NCBI RefSeq assembly: GCF_900302485.1
Contig: NZ_OMOI01000001.1
Span: 1,116,001 to 1,180,000, forward strand
Reading direction: 5' to 3'
Length of the DNA: 64,000 nucleotides
DNA from: Aliiroseovarius pelagivivens
GTDB lineage: Bacteria > Pseudomonadota > Alphaproteobacteria > Rhodobacterales > Rhodobacteraceae
A program made the position numbers and the translations under genes. Of this stretch, positions 43,178 through 52,152 are shown one piece after another (within the stretch, counting starts at the first letter, position 1; every line of letters begins with the position of its first letter). A model generated the notes under the pieces. That model was given only the letters and a program-made list of their open reading frames with translations. It was not told the DNA's origin and did not search any database.

Positions 43178-44251
43178 ATGAAACTAAGTGATTTTGACTT
43201 TGATCTGCCCGAAGATCTTATTGCGACGCGCCCCGCGCGGCCACGCACAGCCAGCCGCCTGTTGGTTGCCACACCTGATAACCTGACCGACGCCCATGTC
43301 GGGGGATTGACCGACTGGCTGCGTCCGGGGGATCGGCTGATCCTGAACGACACCAAGGTTATTCCGGGCCGTTTGTTCGGCACGCGCACCCGTCCGGGGC
43401 AAGCTCCGGGTGAAGGCGTCGCCAGTATCGAGGTCACTCTTTTGTCTCCGGATGGGCAAGGTCAATGGCATGCCATGGCAAAGCCACTACGCAAGTTGAA
43501 AGAAGGCGACGTGATCGCGTTCTCGGATGCGCTGAGCGCCGAATTTTTGGGACGTGACGACGAACAGGCAGTATTGCGCTTCAATCTTGAAGGTGACGCT
43601 TTCGACGCCGCGATTGCCGAGGCAGGCAAGATGCCACTGCCGCCTTACATCGCCGCCAAACGTGCGGCGGATGCACAGGACAACGAAGACTATCAGACCG
43701 TCTTTGCCCGCAATACCGGCGCCGTTGCCGCGCCCACGGCGTCGCTGCATTTTGATACGGACCTTCTGTCCCGGATTACAGCGATGGGCGTCGACCTGAC
43801 CCATGTCACGCTGCACGTGGGGGCGGGCACCTTTCTGCCGGTAAAGGTTGATGATGTCTCGAAGCACAAAATGCATGCCGAATGGGGCGAGGTCAGCCAA
43901 AGCGCGGCGGATGAGATCAATGCGACCATTGCTGCGGGCGGTCGTGTCATCCCGGTTGGCACCACCGCGCTGCGCTTGATTGAAAGCGCGGCGACGGCGA
44001 AGGGGCAGATCGCTCCGTGGACCGGCGAGACCGACATTTTCATCACGCCGGGATTTGAATTCTCGATCGCAGATGGTTTGATGACCAATTTCCATCTGCC
44101 GAAGTCCACGCTGATGATGCTGGTGTCTGCCTTGATGGGGACCCAGCGGATGCGCGATGTCTATTCCCATGCCATCGCGCAGAAATACCGCTTCTTTTCC
44201 TACGGTGACAGTTCGCTTCTGCTGCCGCAAGGAGCCAACATTGGCGCGTAA
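43178..44251 (+). CDS. queA: tRNA epoxyqueuosine precursor synthase QueA
   Basis: A 357-residue S-adenosylmethionine:tRNA ribosyltransferase-isomerase, which makes epoxyqueuosine at position 34 of GUN-anticodon tRNAs. It begins [20 protein letters not shown], the classical QueA start. Further signatures are [12 protein letters not shown], the [16 protein letters not shown] motif ([14 protein letters not shown] near 228), [16 protein letters not shown] and [18 protein letters not shown] near 303. ATG 43178 is chosen over upstream in-frame ATGs from homology. It lies 36 bases after the AsmA-like gene and is probably co-transcribed. Confidence 0.94.
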   Translation: MKLSDFDFDLPEDLIATRPARPRTASRLLVATPDNLTDAHVGGLTDWLRPGDRLILNDTKVIPGRLFGTRTRPGQAPGEGVASIEVTLLSPDGQGQWHAMAKPLRKLKEGDVIAFSDALSAEFLGRDDEQAVLRFNLEGDAFDAAIAEAGKMPLPPYIAAKRAADAQDNEDYQTVFARNTGAVAAPTASLHFDTDLLSRITAMGVDLTHVTLHVGAGTFLPVKVDDVSKHKMHAEWGEVSQSAADEINATIAAGGRVIPVGTTALRLIESAATAKGQIAPWTGETDIFITPGFEFSIADGLMTNFHLPKSTLMMLVSALMGTQRMRDVYSHAIAQKYRFFSYGDSSLLLPQGANIGA

Positions 44252-44343
44252 AAGCCGGAACACGACCCTGCAAGGTCGCGAAAAAGCGATTTCCGAAAGA
44301 ACCCTTCGTCTACACTGAACCTCTTGGATTGGCGGAGGGTCTC

Positions 44344-45609
44344 ATGCTTCAAGTTCTGGCAAGCTCTTGGGCGCTTTTGTTGGGCGTCATGCTTTTAATG
44401 GTCGGCAACGGCGTGCAGGGCACGTTGTTGGGCATTCGTGGTGGGCTTGAAGGGTTCTCGACCTTCGAGCTGTCCCTGGTCATGTCCGGCTATTTCGCGG
44501 GCTTTCTGTTCGGATCGCGTATGGCTCCGATAATGATCCGCCGGGTCGGGCATGTGCGGGTCTTTGCGGCCCTTGGGTCGTTCATCTCGGCCGTGTTGAT
44601 CCTATACCCGGCGATGACCAATCCGATCGCCTGGACGCTTCTGCGCGTCGTGGTCGGCTTCTGTTTCTCGGGCGTTTATGTCACGGCGGAAAGCTGGCTG
44701 AACAATGCGGCGGACAACGAAAACCGCGGCAAAGCCCTGTCACTGTACATGTTCGTTCAGATGGTGGGCATCATTGCCGCACAGGGTTTGCTGGTGATCG
44801 GTGACCCGCAAGACTTCATCTTGTTCATCATTCCCTCGGTGCTGGTGTCGATTGCGTTTGCCCCGATCCTTCTGTCGATCAACCCCACACCCGCTTTTGA
44901 AACAACCAAAGGTCTGAGCCTGCGCGAGCTTTACACAATCTCGCCATTGGGCTGCGTTGGCTTTTTTATCCTTGGTGGTGTGTTTGCCGCGCAGTTCGGG
45001 ATGGCATCGGTCTTTGGCCAGCAGGCCGGGCTGAGTGTCGCGCAGATCTCGGGTTTTGTCTCGACCTTCTATATTGGTGGGTTGGTGCTTCAGTATCCGA
45101 TCGGCTGGATTTCGGACCGGATGGATCGCCGCATCGTTATTCTGACCGTCACGGCCGTGGCTGCCGGGGCAGGGTTCCTACCGGTGTTCATATCGTCAGA
45201 CTTTTCGGTGCTTTTGGTCGCGGCGTTTATGATGGGGGGGATGACCAATCCTCTCTATGCGCTACTTCTGGCCTATGTGAATGACTTCCTTGAACCGGAT
45301 GACATGCCAGCGGCATCGGCCGGCCTGATCTTCATCAACGGGATCGGAGCGATTGCCGGGCCGATCATCTCGGGGTGGGTGATGGGCGTTGTGGGACCGA
45401 GTGGGTTCTGGTCGTACATGGCCGTGCTACTTCTGGCCCTTCTGGCCTATGGCCTGTGGCGCTCGACACAGCGCTCGGCGCCTGCACCTTCAGATACGGG
45501 TGCATTTATGACCATGGCACCTGCGACGTCTCCGGTTGCCGTGGACATGGCGCAAGAGTTCTGGGCGGACGAAGCAGAAGCAAGCGAAGAGGACGAGAGC
45601 GGATCGTAG
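44344..45609 (+). CDS. MFS transporter
   Basis: A 421-residue major facilitator with about 12 hydrophobic segments. The inter-helix 2-3 motif reads GSRMAPIMIRRVGHVR, a variant of the MFS motif A, and its repeat in the second half is GWISDRMDRRIVIL. It most resembles the UMF1/YcaD-like group of small-molecule transporters; the substrate is unknown. ATG 44344 follows GGCGGAGGGT. The C-terminal 45 residues are acidic and cytoplasmic (EASEEDES). It is followed by the hairpin at 45617 and then the DUF924 gene. Confidence 0.86.
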   Translation: MLQVLASSWALLLGVMLLMVGNGVQGTLLGIRGGLEGFSTFELSLVMSGYFAGFLFGSRMAPIMIRRVGHVRVFAALGSFISAVLILYPAMTNPIAWTLLRVVVGFCFSGVYVTAESWLNNAADNENRGKALSLYMFVQMVGIIAAQGLLVIGDPQDFILFIIPSVLVSIAFAPILLSINPTPAFETTKGLSLRELYTISPLGCVGFFILGGVFAAQFGMASVFGQQAGLSVAQISGFVSTFYIGGLVLQYPIGWISDRMDRRIVILTVTAVAAGAGFLPVFISSDFSVLLVAAFMMGGMTNPLYALLLAYVNDFLEPDDMPAASAGLIFINGIGAIAGPIISGWVMGVVGPSGFWSYMAVLLLALLAYGLWRSTQRSAPAPSDTGAFMTMAPATSPVAVDMAQEFWADEAEASEEDESGS

Positions 45610-45616
45610 GGCTTGC

Positions 45617-45660
45617 AGTGTCCTCCCTCCCCGTTAGGGTAAACAGGGAGGGAGGACACT
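45617..45660 (+). promoter_or_regulatory. Perfect 15-bp hairpin covering a Shine-Dalgarno site
   Basis: AGTGTCCTCCCTCCC (45617-45631) and GGGAGGGAGGACACT (45646-45660) are exact reverse complements around a 14-base loop. The right arm contains the GGAGG that should serve the next gene, whose ATG is at 45661, directly after the arm. There is no T run, so it is not a standard terminator. In RNA it would hide the ribosome-binding site. Confidence 0.75.
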
Positions 45661-46245
45661 ATGACTACAGCACAGGATATCATTCGGTTCTGGGTCGATG
45701 ATACCGGCCCCGAGGGCTGGTATAACGGCACTGAAGAACTCGACAGCACGATCCGCGACAAGTTTCTCCTACATTGGGAAGCCGCGCGCGCCGGTGAACT
45801 TGACCACTGGCAGGACAGCGCAGAAGGTGCTCTTGGCTTTCTGATCCTGACCGATCAGTTCCCGCGCAACATGTTTCGCGGCGATGCGCGGTCCTTCGCG
45901 ACGGATGCGGCCGCCTTGGCCTGTGCGGAGCGTTCTATCGGCAATGGGCTGGATTTGCAGGTCGACCTGCCCACGCGACAATTCTTTTATATGCCCTTCA
46001 TGCACAGCGAAGAGATGGCAATGCAGGACCGCTGCATTGAGTTGATGCAAGATCGCATGTCTGATCCGCGTGGGGAAGGAGACACGCTTCACGCCCGCGT
46101 ACACCGCGAGATCATTCGTCGATTCAGAAGGTTTCCCTATCGCAATCAGGTACTTGGGCGTGAAAGCAGTGAGGAGGAAGCTGATTTTATCAGCAATGGC
46201 GGCTATGGCCACATCCTTCATGAACTGCAAGATGAACAGGGTTAG
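45661..46245 (+). CDS. DUF924 family protein
   Basis: A 194-residue protein of the DUF924 family, helical and related in fold to TPR-like proteins. Family signatures are DIIRFWVDDTGPEGWY at the start, LILTDQFPRNMFRGDARSFA (near 62-80), FFYMPFMHSEEMAMQDRCIE (near 104) and RRFRRFPYRNQVLGRESSEE (near 156). Function is not known. Its GGGAGGGAGG ribosome-binding site sits inside a perfect hairpin, which suggests regulated or coupled translation. It lies 51 bases after the MFS gene. Confidence 0.86.
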   Translation: MTTAQDIIRFWVDDTGPEGWYNGTEELDSTIRDKFLLHWEAARAGELDHWQDSAEGALGFLILTDQFPRNMFRGDARSFATDAAALACAERSIGNGLDLQVDLPTRQFFYMPFMHSEEMAMQDRCIELMQDRMSDPRGEGDTLHARVHREIIRRFRRFPYRNQVLGRESSEEEADFISNGGYGHILHELQDEQG

Positions 46246-46258
46246 GGAAAGGTTTTCC

Positions 46259-46293
46259 GGGTTTCGCTGAGCGAATAGCAGGGTTTCGCTGAG
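46259..46293. promoter_or_regulatory. 13-bp direct repeat with 22-base period before lpd
   Basis: GGGTTTCGCTGAG occurs at 46259-46271 and 46281-46293. The 22-base period is about two helical turns, so a protein could bind both copies on one face of the DNA. It lies 63 bases before the lpd start codon. Confidence 0.45.
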
Positions 46294-46356
46294 GTAATTG
46301 ATCCGTTGAACAAAATAGTTTAATGCCAAACTATCTTGGATGAGGAGGAGCCACCG

Positions 46357-47751
46357 ATGGCTGGAAAGAGTTTTGATACGATCGTGATCGGCGCAGGGCC
46401 GGGCGGTTACGTAGCAGCCATTCGTGCGGCTCAGTTGGGTCAGAAAGTGGCCATCGTCGAACGCGAGCATCTGGGCGGTATCTGCCTGAACTGGGGCTGT
46501 ATCCCGACCAAAGCGCTGTTGCGCTCGGCCGAGGTGTTCCACCTGATGCACCGGGCCAAGGAATTTGGCCTGTCTGCAGACAAGATCAACTATGATCTGC
46601 CCGCCATCGTGAAACGCTCACGAGGGGTTGCGGCGCAGCTTTCGGGTGGCATCGGTCACCTGATGAAGAAAAACAAGGTCACAGTCGTGATGGGCGAGGC
46701 AACGATCCCCGCCAAGGGCAAAGTCTCGGTCAAAACCGAGAAGGGCACCGAAGAGCTGACTGCGAAGAACATCGTTCTGGCAACCGGTGCGCGTGCCCGC
46801 GAACTTCCCGGGCTGGAAGCCGATGGTGATCTGGTCTGGACCTATCGCCACGCCCTGAACCCGCCGCGGATGCCGAAGAAGCTTCTGGTTATCGGCTCGG
46901 GCGCGATCGGTATTGAATTTGCGAGCTTCTTCAACACCTTGGGTGCTGATACCACCGTGGTCGAAGTGATGGACCGCGTGCTGCCCGTCGAAGACGCCGA
47001 GATCTCGGCCTTCGCCAAAAAGTCCTTTGTGAAGCAAGGCATGAAGATCATGGAGAAAGCCATGGTCAAGCAGCTGGATCGCGCAAAAGGCAAGGTTACG
47101 GCGCATATTGAGGTCGGCGGCAAGGTCGAGAAGCAGGAATTCGACACCGTGATCTCTGCCGTCGGCATCGTCGGCAACGTGGAAGGTCTGGGACTGGAAG
47201 CGCTTGGCGTGAAGATCGACCGCACCCACGTCGTAACCGACGCCCATTGCCGCACTGGTGTGGACGGCCTTTATGCCATTGGTGATATCGCCGGCGCGCC
47301 GTGGCTTGCCCACAAAGCCAGCCATGAAGGCGTCATGGTGGCCGAACTGATCGCCGGTCTGCACGCCCATCCTGTCAAACCGGAAAGCATCCCCGGCTGT
47401 ACCTATTGTCACCCGCAGGTGGCCTCGGTCGGCCTGTCGGAAGCCAAGGCGAAAGAACAGGGTTATGACATCAAGGTCGGCCGCTTCCCCTTCATTGGGA
47501 ACGGTAAGGCCATCGCCATGGGTGATCCCGAGGGCATGATCAAAACCATCTTTGATGCCAAGACCGGCGAGCTTCTGGGCGCCCACATGGTCGGACCGGA
47601 AGTCACCGAGATGATCCAAGGGTACGTGGTCGGCAAGGCGCTGGAAACCACGGAAGAAGAGCTGATGCACACGGTCTTCCCGCACCCAACGATCTCGGAA
47701 AGCATGCATGAAGCTGTGTTGGACGCCTATGACCGCGTCATCCACATGTAA
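46357..47751 (+). CDS. lpdA: Dihydrolipoamide dehydrogenase
   Basis: A 464-residue E3 flavoprotein, which reoxidises dihydrolipoamide in 2-oxoacid dehydrogenase and glycine cleavage complexes. FAD binding starts at IVIGAGPGGYVAAIRAA (9-25); the redox disulfide is C43/C48 in GGICLNWGCIPTKA; the second dinucleotide motif is VIGSGAIGIEFASFF (near 182); and the C-terminal catalytic His-Glu pair is in FPHPTISESMHE. The CLNWGC form differs from the commoner CLNVGC. ATG 46357 follows GAGGAGGAG. No dehydrogenase complex genes are adjacent, so the complex it serves cannot be told. Confidence 0.93.
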   Translation: MAGKSFDTIVIGAGPGGYVAAIRAAQLGQKVAIVEREHLGGICLNWGCIPTKALLRSAEVFHLMHRAKEFGLSADKINYDLPAIVKRSRGVAAQLSGGIGHLMKKNKVTVVMGEATIPAKGKVSVKTEKGTEELTAKNIVLATGARARELPGLEADGDLVWTYRHALNPPRMPKKLLVIGSGAIGIEFASFFNTLGADTTVVEVMDRVLPVEDAEISAFAKKSFVKQGMKIMEKAMVKQLDRAKGKVTAHIEVGGKVEKQEFDTVISAVGIVGNVEGLGLEALGVKIDRTHVVTDAHCRTGVDGLYAIGDIAGAPWLAHKASHEGVMVAELIAGLHAHPVKPESIPGCTYCHPQVASVGLSEAKAKEQGYDIKVGRFPFIGNGKAIAMGDPEGMIKTIFDAKTGELLGAHMVGPEVTEMIQGYVVGKALETTEEELMHTVFPHPTISESMHEAVLDAYDRVIHM

Positions 47752-47770
47752 GCTTTTGGAAAATTAGTAT

Positions 47771-47800
47771 AAAAGGCCGGGTCAATTGCCCGGCCTTTTG
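47771..47800. terminator. Bidirectional terminator, lpd / SRPBCC gene
   Basis: AAAAGGCCGGG (47771-47781) and CCCGGCCTTTT (47789-47799) form a perfect 11-bp stem with a short loop, between convergent genes. Confidence 0.8.
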
Positions 47801-47812
47801 CGTTTGCGCGGG

Positions 47813-48244
47813 TCAGGCCGTGACCTCAAGTCCTGCGAGCGCGTCCAGAATGCGCGTCCAGCCACCGGTGTGGTCATCGCGGCTTTGTTCGGACGGGAAG
47901 CGGACATGGCGTAGGGTCAGATCGGTGCCGCCATCCTTTGGTGCGAAATTCAGCGTGACGATCGAGTCTTCTGCACTGTTATGCGATACCCAGGTGAAGG
48001 CCAGCTGATTGGCGCGATCAATCACGCGGTATTCGCCAGTATGGGGCAGGTCGCCTGCCTCGGGCACACGCATCATGATCAGAAACTGACCGCCCACGGT
48101 GGCGTCCACTTTGGCCTCAGGGATGGTCACGCCAGGGCCGGGCACCATGAATTTTGCCAGCATCTTCGGGTCCAGCCACGCATCGAACACGCGTTCTGGC
48201 GGGTGCGGGATATGGCGGGTGATTTCAAGGGAAAGTTCAGTCAT
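47813..48244 (-). CDS. SRPBCC (AHSA1-like) domain protein
   Basis: A 143-residue single-domain START-like protein. It begins LEITRHIPHPPERVFDAWLD, a very typical AHSA1/SRPBCC opening, and ends with a helix containing HTGGWTRILDALAGLE. Such proteins carry a hydrophobic cavity; family members paired with ArsR regulators are common and mostly uncharacterised. The start overlaps the ArsR-type gene by eight bases, so the two form one unit and are probably regulated together. Confidence 0.87.
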   Translation of the reverse strand: MTELSLEITRHIPHPPERVFDAWLDPKMLAKFMVPGPGVTIPEAKVDATVGGQFLIMMRVPEAGDLPHTGEYRVIDRANQLAFTWVSHNSAEDSIVTLNFAPKDGGTDLTLRHVRFPSEQSRDDHTGGWTRILDALAGLEVTA

Positions 48245-48593
48245 TGTCGTCCTCCTTCAAGGCAGCTTCAAGGGCGTCCAGGCGCAGCGCCCAGATCGAC
48301 CGGAGTTCGTTAAACCATTGATCAACAAGTGAAAGCGGCTCCATATGTACCTCAATCAGATGCTCGCGCCATTCGGTGCGACGCGTGACCAGCCCTGCGG
48401 CTTCCAGCACTTTGATGTGCTTCGAGACCGAGTTCAGGCTGATGTCGAAACGCGCAGAAATATCCGTGATCCTGAGGGGGCCTTCCTGCGCAAGCAGAGT
48501 CAGGATGGCCCGTCGCGTGGGATCGGCGGCAGCTTTCAAAACCGCGGCAAGGCGGTCGTTGTCTTGTCGTTCAACCATATGGGTGAATAACAT
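48237..48593 (-). CDS. ArsR-family transcriptional regulator
   Basis: A 118-residue winged-helix regulator. The N-terminal part is RLAAVLKAAADPTRRAILTL and the recognition region is ISARFDISLNSVSKHIKVLE, followed by the wing (AGLVTRRTEWREHLIE). No metal-binding CxC is present, consistent with the SRPBCC-linked, non-metal subgroup. The start is uncertain: ATG 48593 or ATG 48578; neither has a clear Shine-Dalgarno. First gene of the two-gene unit with the SRPBCC protein, which it probably controls. Confidence 0.87.
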   Translation of the reverse strand: MLFTHMVERQDNDRLAAVLKAAADPTRRAILTLLAQEGPLRITDISARFDISLNSVSKHIKVLEAAGLVTRRTEWREHLIEVHMEPLSLVDQWFNELRSIWALRLDALEAALKEDDND

Positions 48594-48642
48594 GCTGCGG
48601 CAGTTCAGTCAACCTTTAGGGTGAATGATGTTTTGGGCAAAG

Positions 48643-48675
48643 AAAAACCGCGCAGGCAAGGCCGACGCGGTTTTT
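48643..48675 (-). terminator. Terminator of the rhodanese gene
   Basis: AAAAACCGCG (48643-48652) and CGCGGTTTTT (48666-48675) form a perfect 10-bp stem with A/T flanks that give a U tract on either strand. It lies 23 bases after the rhodanese stop codon. Confidence 0.7.
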
Positions 48676-48697
48676 AGTTCTGTATAGGGCAGGGACG

Positions 48698-49051
48698 TTA
48701 GCGGGTGATCTCTCCGCCAGCTTGATGCCAGTGGCCAAGGCCTCCGATGTTATACACCTCGTCGAAGCCCAAGCGTTTCAATACCTGTGCGCCCTGTGCT
48801 GATCGCGCGCCAGAAGCGCAATAAAGGGCGAAGGGTTTCGACGAATCGATGTCCTTGTTGAAGTCAGGGCCTTTGGGGTCGCATTGAAACGGCATTACGG
48901 ACAAGGGCACCACAACTGCCCCTTTGGCTTTGCCGGTCATCTGTACTTCGCCATGGTCGCGCACGTCGATCAGGTTGATCTCGCCTGCAGTGACTTTTGC
49001 AACTGCCTCGCGCGGGTCCATTTTTGCGCCGCCCATCATGAAACCAAACAT
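48698..49051 (-). CDS. Single-domain rhodanese-like protein
   Basis: A 117-residue rhodanese. The catalytic loop is CASGARSAQ (near residue 81), with Cys in the sulfur-accepting position, preceded by INLIDVRDHGEVQMTGKAKG and followed by LGFDEVYNIGGLGHW, both typical. It would transfer sulfane sulfur from thiosulfate or a persulfide carrier; the partner is unknown. The N-terminus MFGFMMGG is short and carries no clear signal peptide. Divergent from uvrA across a 211-base region that contains the SOS box. Confidence 0.88.
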   Translation of the reverse strand: MFGFMMGGAKMDPREAVAKVTAGEINLIDVRDHGEVQMTGKAKGAVVVPLSVMPFQCDPKGPDFNKDIDSSKPFALYCASGARSAQGAQVLKRLGFDEVYNIGGLGHWHQAGGEITR

Positions 49052-49180
49052 ATCTTGCTCCTATTTCGCGTTCGCGTCTTGCAAAGGGATATAGAGAACG
49101 ATCCAGACAGATCAACTCTTTCGTTATTAAATATTCAAAAAAATGAATGTAAAGTCAATCCTGTCAGTGGACGACAGCAT

Positions 49181-49195
49181 GTTCCCGCAATGTTC
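49181..49195. promoter_or_regulatory. LexA (SOS) box upstream of uvrA
   Basis: GTTCCCGCAATGTTC is an exact GTTC-N7-GTTC, the LexA site known for alphaproteobacteria, 67 bases before the uvrA start codon. Confidence 0.8.
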
Positions 49196-49262
49196 TAACT
49201 TTTCGATTGTCTCGCCGCGACCTTTGCCCTAACCGTTAATCAAGTATGAATTGGGGGTCGGA

Positions 49263-52118
49263 ATGGCCGAGTTGAAAGAAATACAGGTCCGCGGCGCGCG
49301 CGAGCATAATCTGAAATCTATTGACGTGGACATACCGCGTGACAAGCTTGTGGTGATCACCGGCCTGTCCGGTTCGGGCAAGTCGTCGTTGGCGTTCGAT
49401 ACGATCTATGCAGAAGGGCAGCGGCGTTATGTAGAAAGCCTGTCGGCCTATGCGCGCCAGTTCCTTGATATGATGGAGAAACCTGACGTGGATCACATCG
49501 CGGGTCTGTCGCCTGCGATCTCGATCGAGCAGAAGACCACGTCGAAAAACCCACGTTCTACCGTCGGCACCGTGACCGAGATCTACGACTATCTACGCCT
49601 GCTTTTTGCCCGCGCAGGGACGCCCTATTCACCCGCCACCGGTCTGCCCATCGAGGCGCAGCAGGTGCAGGATATGGTGGACCGCGTGATGCAGATGGAA
49701 GAAGGGACCCGTGCCTATCTGCTTGCCCCCATCGTGCGTGATCGGAAGGGCGAATATCGTAAAGAATTTCAAGAACTTCAGAAGAAGGGCTTCCAGCGCG
49801 TCAAAGTGAATGGCGAGATGTACGAGCTGGACCAGCCGCCGACGCTCGACAAGAAATACCGCCACAATATCGACGTTGTGGTGGATCGTATTGTCGTGCG
49901 CGATGGGATGGAGCAGCGCCTTGCCGACAGTTTCCGCACTGCATTGGATCTGGCCGACGGAATTGCCCTTTTCGAGACCGCCCCGAAAGAGGGCGATCCA
50001 GAGATCATAACCTTCTCTGAAAACTTCGCCTGTCCGGAAAGCGGCTTCACGATCCCCGAGATCGAACCACGCCTTTTCTCGTTCAACGCGCCCTTTGGCG
50101 CCTGCCCTGACTGCGACGGTTTGGGGAAAGAGCTGTTCTTTGATGAACGCCTTGTGGTGCCGGATGCAACGCTGAAAGTCTATGATGGGGCACTGGCCCC
50201 GTGGCGAAAGGGCAAGTCGCCTTATTTCCTGCAAACGATTGAATCGATTGCTAAACATTACGAGTTCGACAAGAACACCCCATGGAAAGATCTGCCTGCC
50301 CATGTGCAGCAGGTGTTCCTGTATGGGTCGGGCGAGGACGAGATCAAGTTCCGCTTTGACGAGGGCGGGCGCGTCTATGAGGTCACGCGCGCCTTCGAGG
50401 GTGTCATCCCCAACATGGAGCGGCGCTATCGTGAAACGGATTCGAATTGGATCCGCGAGGAATTTGAGCGGTATCAGAACAATCGCTCCTGTGGTGCTTG
50501 TGGCGGGTATCGTCTGCGTGACGAGGCGTTGGCGGTCAAAATTGGGTCGGGCGACAAGCTGCTTCATGTGGGGCAGGTGGTCGAGATGTCGATCCGCGAG
50601 GCCTTGGCCTGGGTCGAAGATGCTCCCAATCATCTGAGTGCTCAGAAGAACGAAATTGCACGCGCCATTCTTAAGGAAATTCGCGAGCGTCTGGGGTTCT
50701 TGAACAATGTTGGGCTGGAGTATCTGTCTCTCAGCCGAAATTCTGGCACGCTTTCCGGTGGTGAAAGCCAGCGGATCCGCTTGGCAAGCCAGATCGGTTC
50801 GGGCCTAACGGGCGTGCTCTACGTGCTGGATGAGCCTTCAATTGGTTTGCACCAACGCGACAATGACCGCCTGTTGATTACACTCAAGAACCTACGCGAT
50901 CAGGGCAACACCGTGATTGTGGTCGAGCATGATGAAGAAGCCATTCGCGAGGCTGATTTCGTCTTGGATATCGGCCCCGGAGCAGGGGTGCACGGCGGCG
51001 AGATCATCGCGCAAGGCACGCCCAAGGACATCATCGAAAACGAAAATTCGATTACCGGACAATATCTTAACGGCACACGCGAGATTGCTGTGCCGCCCAA
51101 GCGGCGTAAGGGTAACGGCAAGAAGATCACCGTGAAAAAGGCCACGGGTAACAATTTGCAGAACGTGACCGCCGATTTTCCATTGGGCAAGTTCGTCTGT
51201 GTGACCGGCGTGTCGGGCGGGGGGAAATCCACGCTGACGATTGAGACGCTGTTCAAAACGGCCTCGATGCGTCTGAATGGTGCGCGCCAGACGCCGGCGC
51301 CCTGTGAAACCATCAAAGGGCTCGAGCATCTGGACAAGGTGATCGATATCGACCAACGCCCCATCGGGCGTACACCGCGATCGAACCCGGCGACCTATAC
51401 CGGCGCTTTCACACCCATTCGCGAGTGGTTCGCGGGCCTTCCCGAAGCCAAGACCCGTGGCTATAAGCCCGGCCGCTTCAGTTTCAACGTGAAGGGTGGT
51501 CGCTGCGAGGCCTGTCAGGGCGATGGCGTCATCAAGATCGAGATGCACTTCCTGCCCGACGTTTATGTGCAGTGTGAAACTTGCAAAGGCGCACGCTATA
51601 ACCGGGAAACGCTCGAGGTGCAGTTCAAGGGCAAATCCATCGCGGATGTGCTGGATATGACGGTCGAGGACGCGCAAAAGTTCTTCCAAGCAGTGCCGAC
51701 CATCCGCGACAAGATGGATGCGCTGATGCGTGTCGGTCTGGGCTATATCAAGGTCGGCCAGCAAGCGACGACCCTGTCTGGCGGCGAGGCGCAGCGCGTG
51801 AAGCTTTCCAAAGAACTGTCGAAACGGTCGACTGGGCGAACGCTCTATATCCTCGATGAACCCACGACGGGTCTGCATTTCGAGGATGTGCGCAAACTGT
51901 TGGAAGTGCTGCATGAATTGGTGGATCAGGGGAATACGGTCGTGGTGATCGAACACAATTTGGACGTTGTGAAGACCGCCGACTACATCATCGATATCGG
52001 GCCGGAAGGTGGCGATGGCGGCGGTAAAATTGTCGCCAAAGGCACGCCAGAGCAAGTTGTGCAGGTCGCAGAAAGCCACACCGGTCGCTATCTGAAGGAC
52101 CTGCTGTACAAAACATGA
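49263..52118 (+). CDS. uvrA: Excinuclease ABC subunit A
   Basis: A 951-residue ATPase of nucleotide excision repair, which finds DNA lesions with UvrB. Walker A motifs are [14 protein letters not shown] (near residue 33) and [14 protein letters not shown] (near 656); signatures are [16 protein letters not shown] and [15 protein letters not shown]. Zinc-finger cysteines are seen in CPDCDG, CGACGG and [21 protein letters not shown] 49263 is chosen over the upstream ATG at 49251 from homology. A LexA box precedes it, so it should be induced by DNA damage. Confidence 0.96.
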   Translation: MAELKEIQVRGAREHNLKSIDVDIPRDKLVVITGLSGSGKSSLAFDTIYAEGQRRYVESLSAYARQFLDMMEKPDVDHIAGLSPAISIEQKTTSKNPRSTVGTVTEIYDYLRLLFARAGTPYSPATGLPIEAQQVQDMVDRVMQMEEGTRAYLLAPIVRDRKGEYRKEFQELQKKGFQRVKVNGEMYELDQPPTLDKKYRHNIDVVVDRIVVRDGMEQRLADSFRTALDLADGIALFETAPKEGDPEIITFSENFACPESGFTIPEIEPRLFSFNAPFGACPDCDGLGKELFFDERLVVPDATLKVYDGALAPWRKGKSPYFLQTIESIAKHYEFDKNTPWKDLPAHVQQVFLYGSGEDEIKFRFDEGGRVYEVTRAFEGVIPNMERRYRETDSNWIREEFERYQNNRSCGACGGYRLRDEALAVKIGSGDKLLHVGQVVEMSIREALAWVEDAPNHLSAQKNEIARAILKEIRERLGFLNNVGLEYLSLSRNSGTLSGGESQRIRLASQIGSGLTGVLYVLDEPSIGLHQRDNDRLLITLKNLRDQGNTVIVVEHDEEAIREADFVLDIGPGAGVHGGEIIAQGTPKDIIENENSITGQYLNGTREIAVPPKRRKGNGKKITVKKATGNNLQNVTADFPLGKFVCVTGVSGGGKSTLTIETLFKTASMRLNGARQTPAPCETIKGLEHLDKVIDIDQRPIGRTPRSNPATYTGAFTPIREWFAGLPEAKTRGYKPGRFSFNVKGGRCEACQGDGVIKIEMHFLPDVYVQCETCKGARYNRETLEVQFKGKSIADVLDMTVEDAQKFFQAVPTIRDKMDALMRVGLGYIKVGQQATTLSGGEAQRVKLSKELSKRSTGRTLYILDEPTTGLHFEDVRKLLEVLHELVDQGNTVVVIEHNLDVVKTADYIIDIGPEGGDGGGKIVAKGTPEQVVQVAESHTGRYLKDLLYKT

Positions 52119-52152
52119 TACATTGAAGGTGTTGAGTGTTGGAGGTGCCAGT

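Noticed and set aside
45617..45660. Hairpin taken as the terminator of the MFS gene
   Set aside because: No T run follows; the next start codon comes directly after the stem, so a translational role is more likely.
46618..47745. Long minus-strand open frame opposite lpdA
   Set aside because: Shadow of a strongly conserved gene; the His/Asp-rich composition is that expected for antisense reading.
50892..52079. Long minus-strand open frame opposite uvrA
   Set aside because: Antisense shadow; no ribosome-binding site or recognisable domain.
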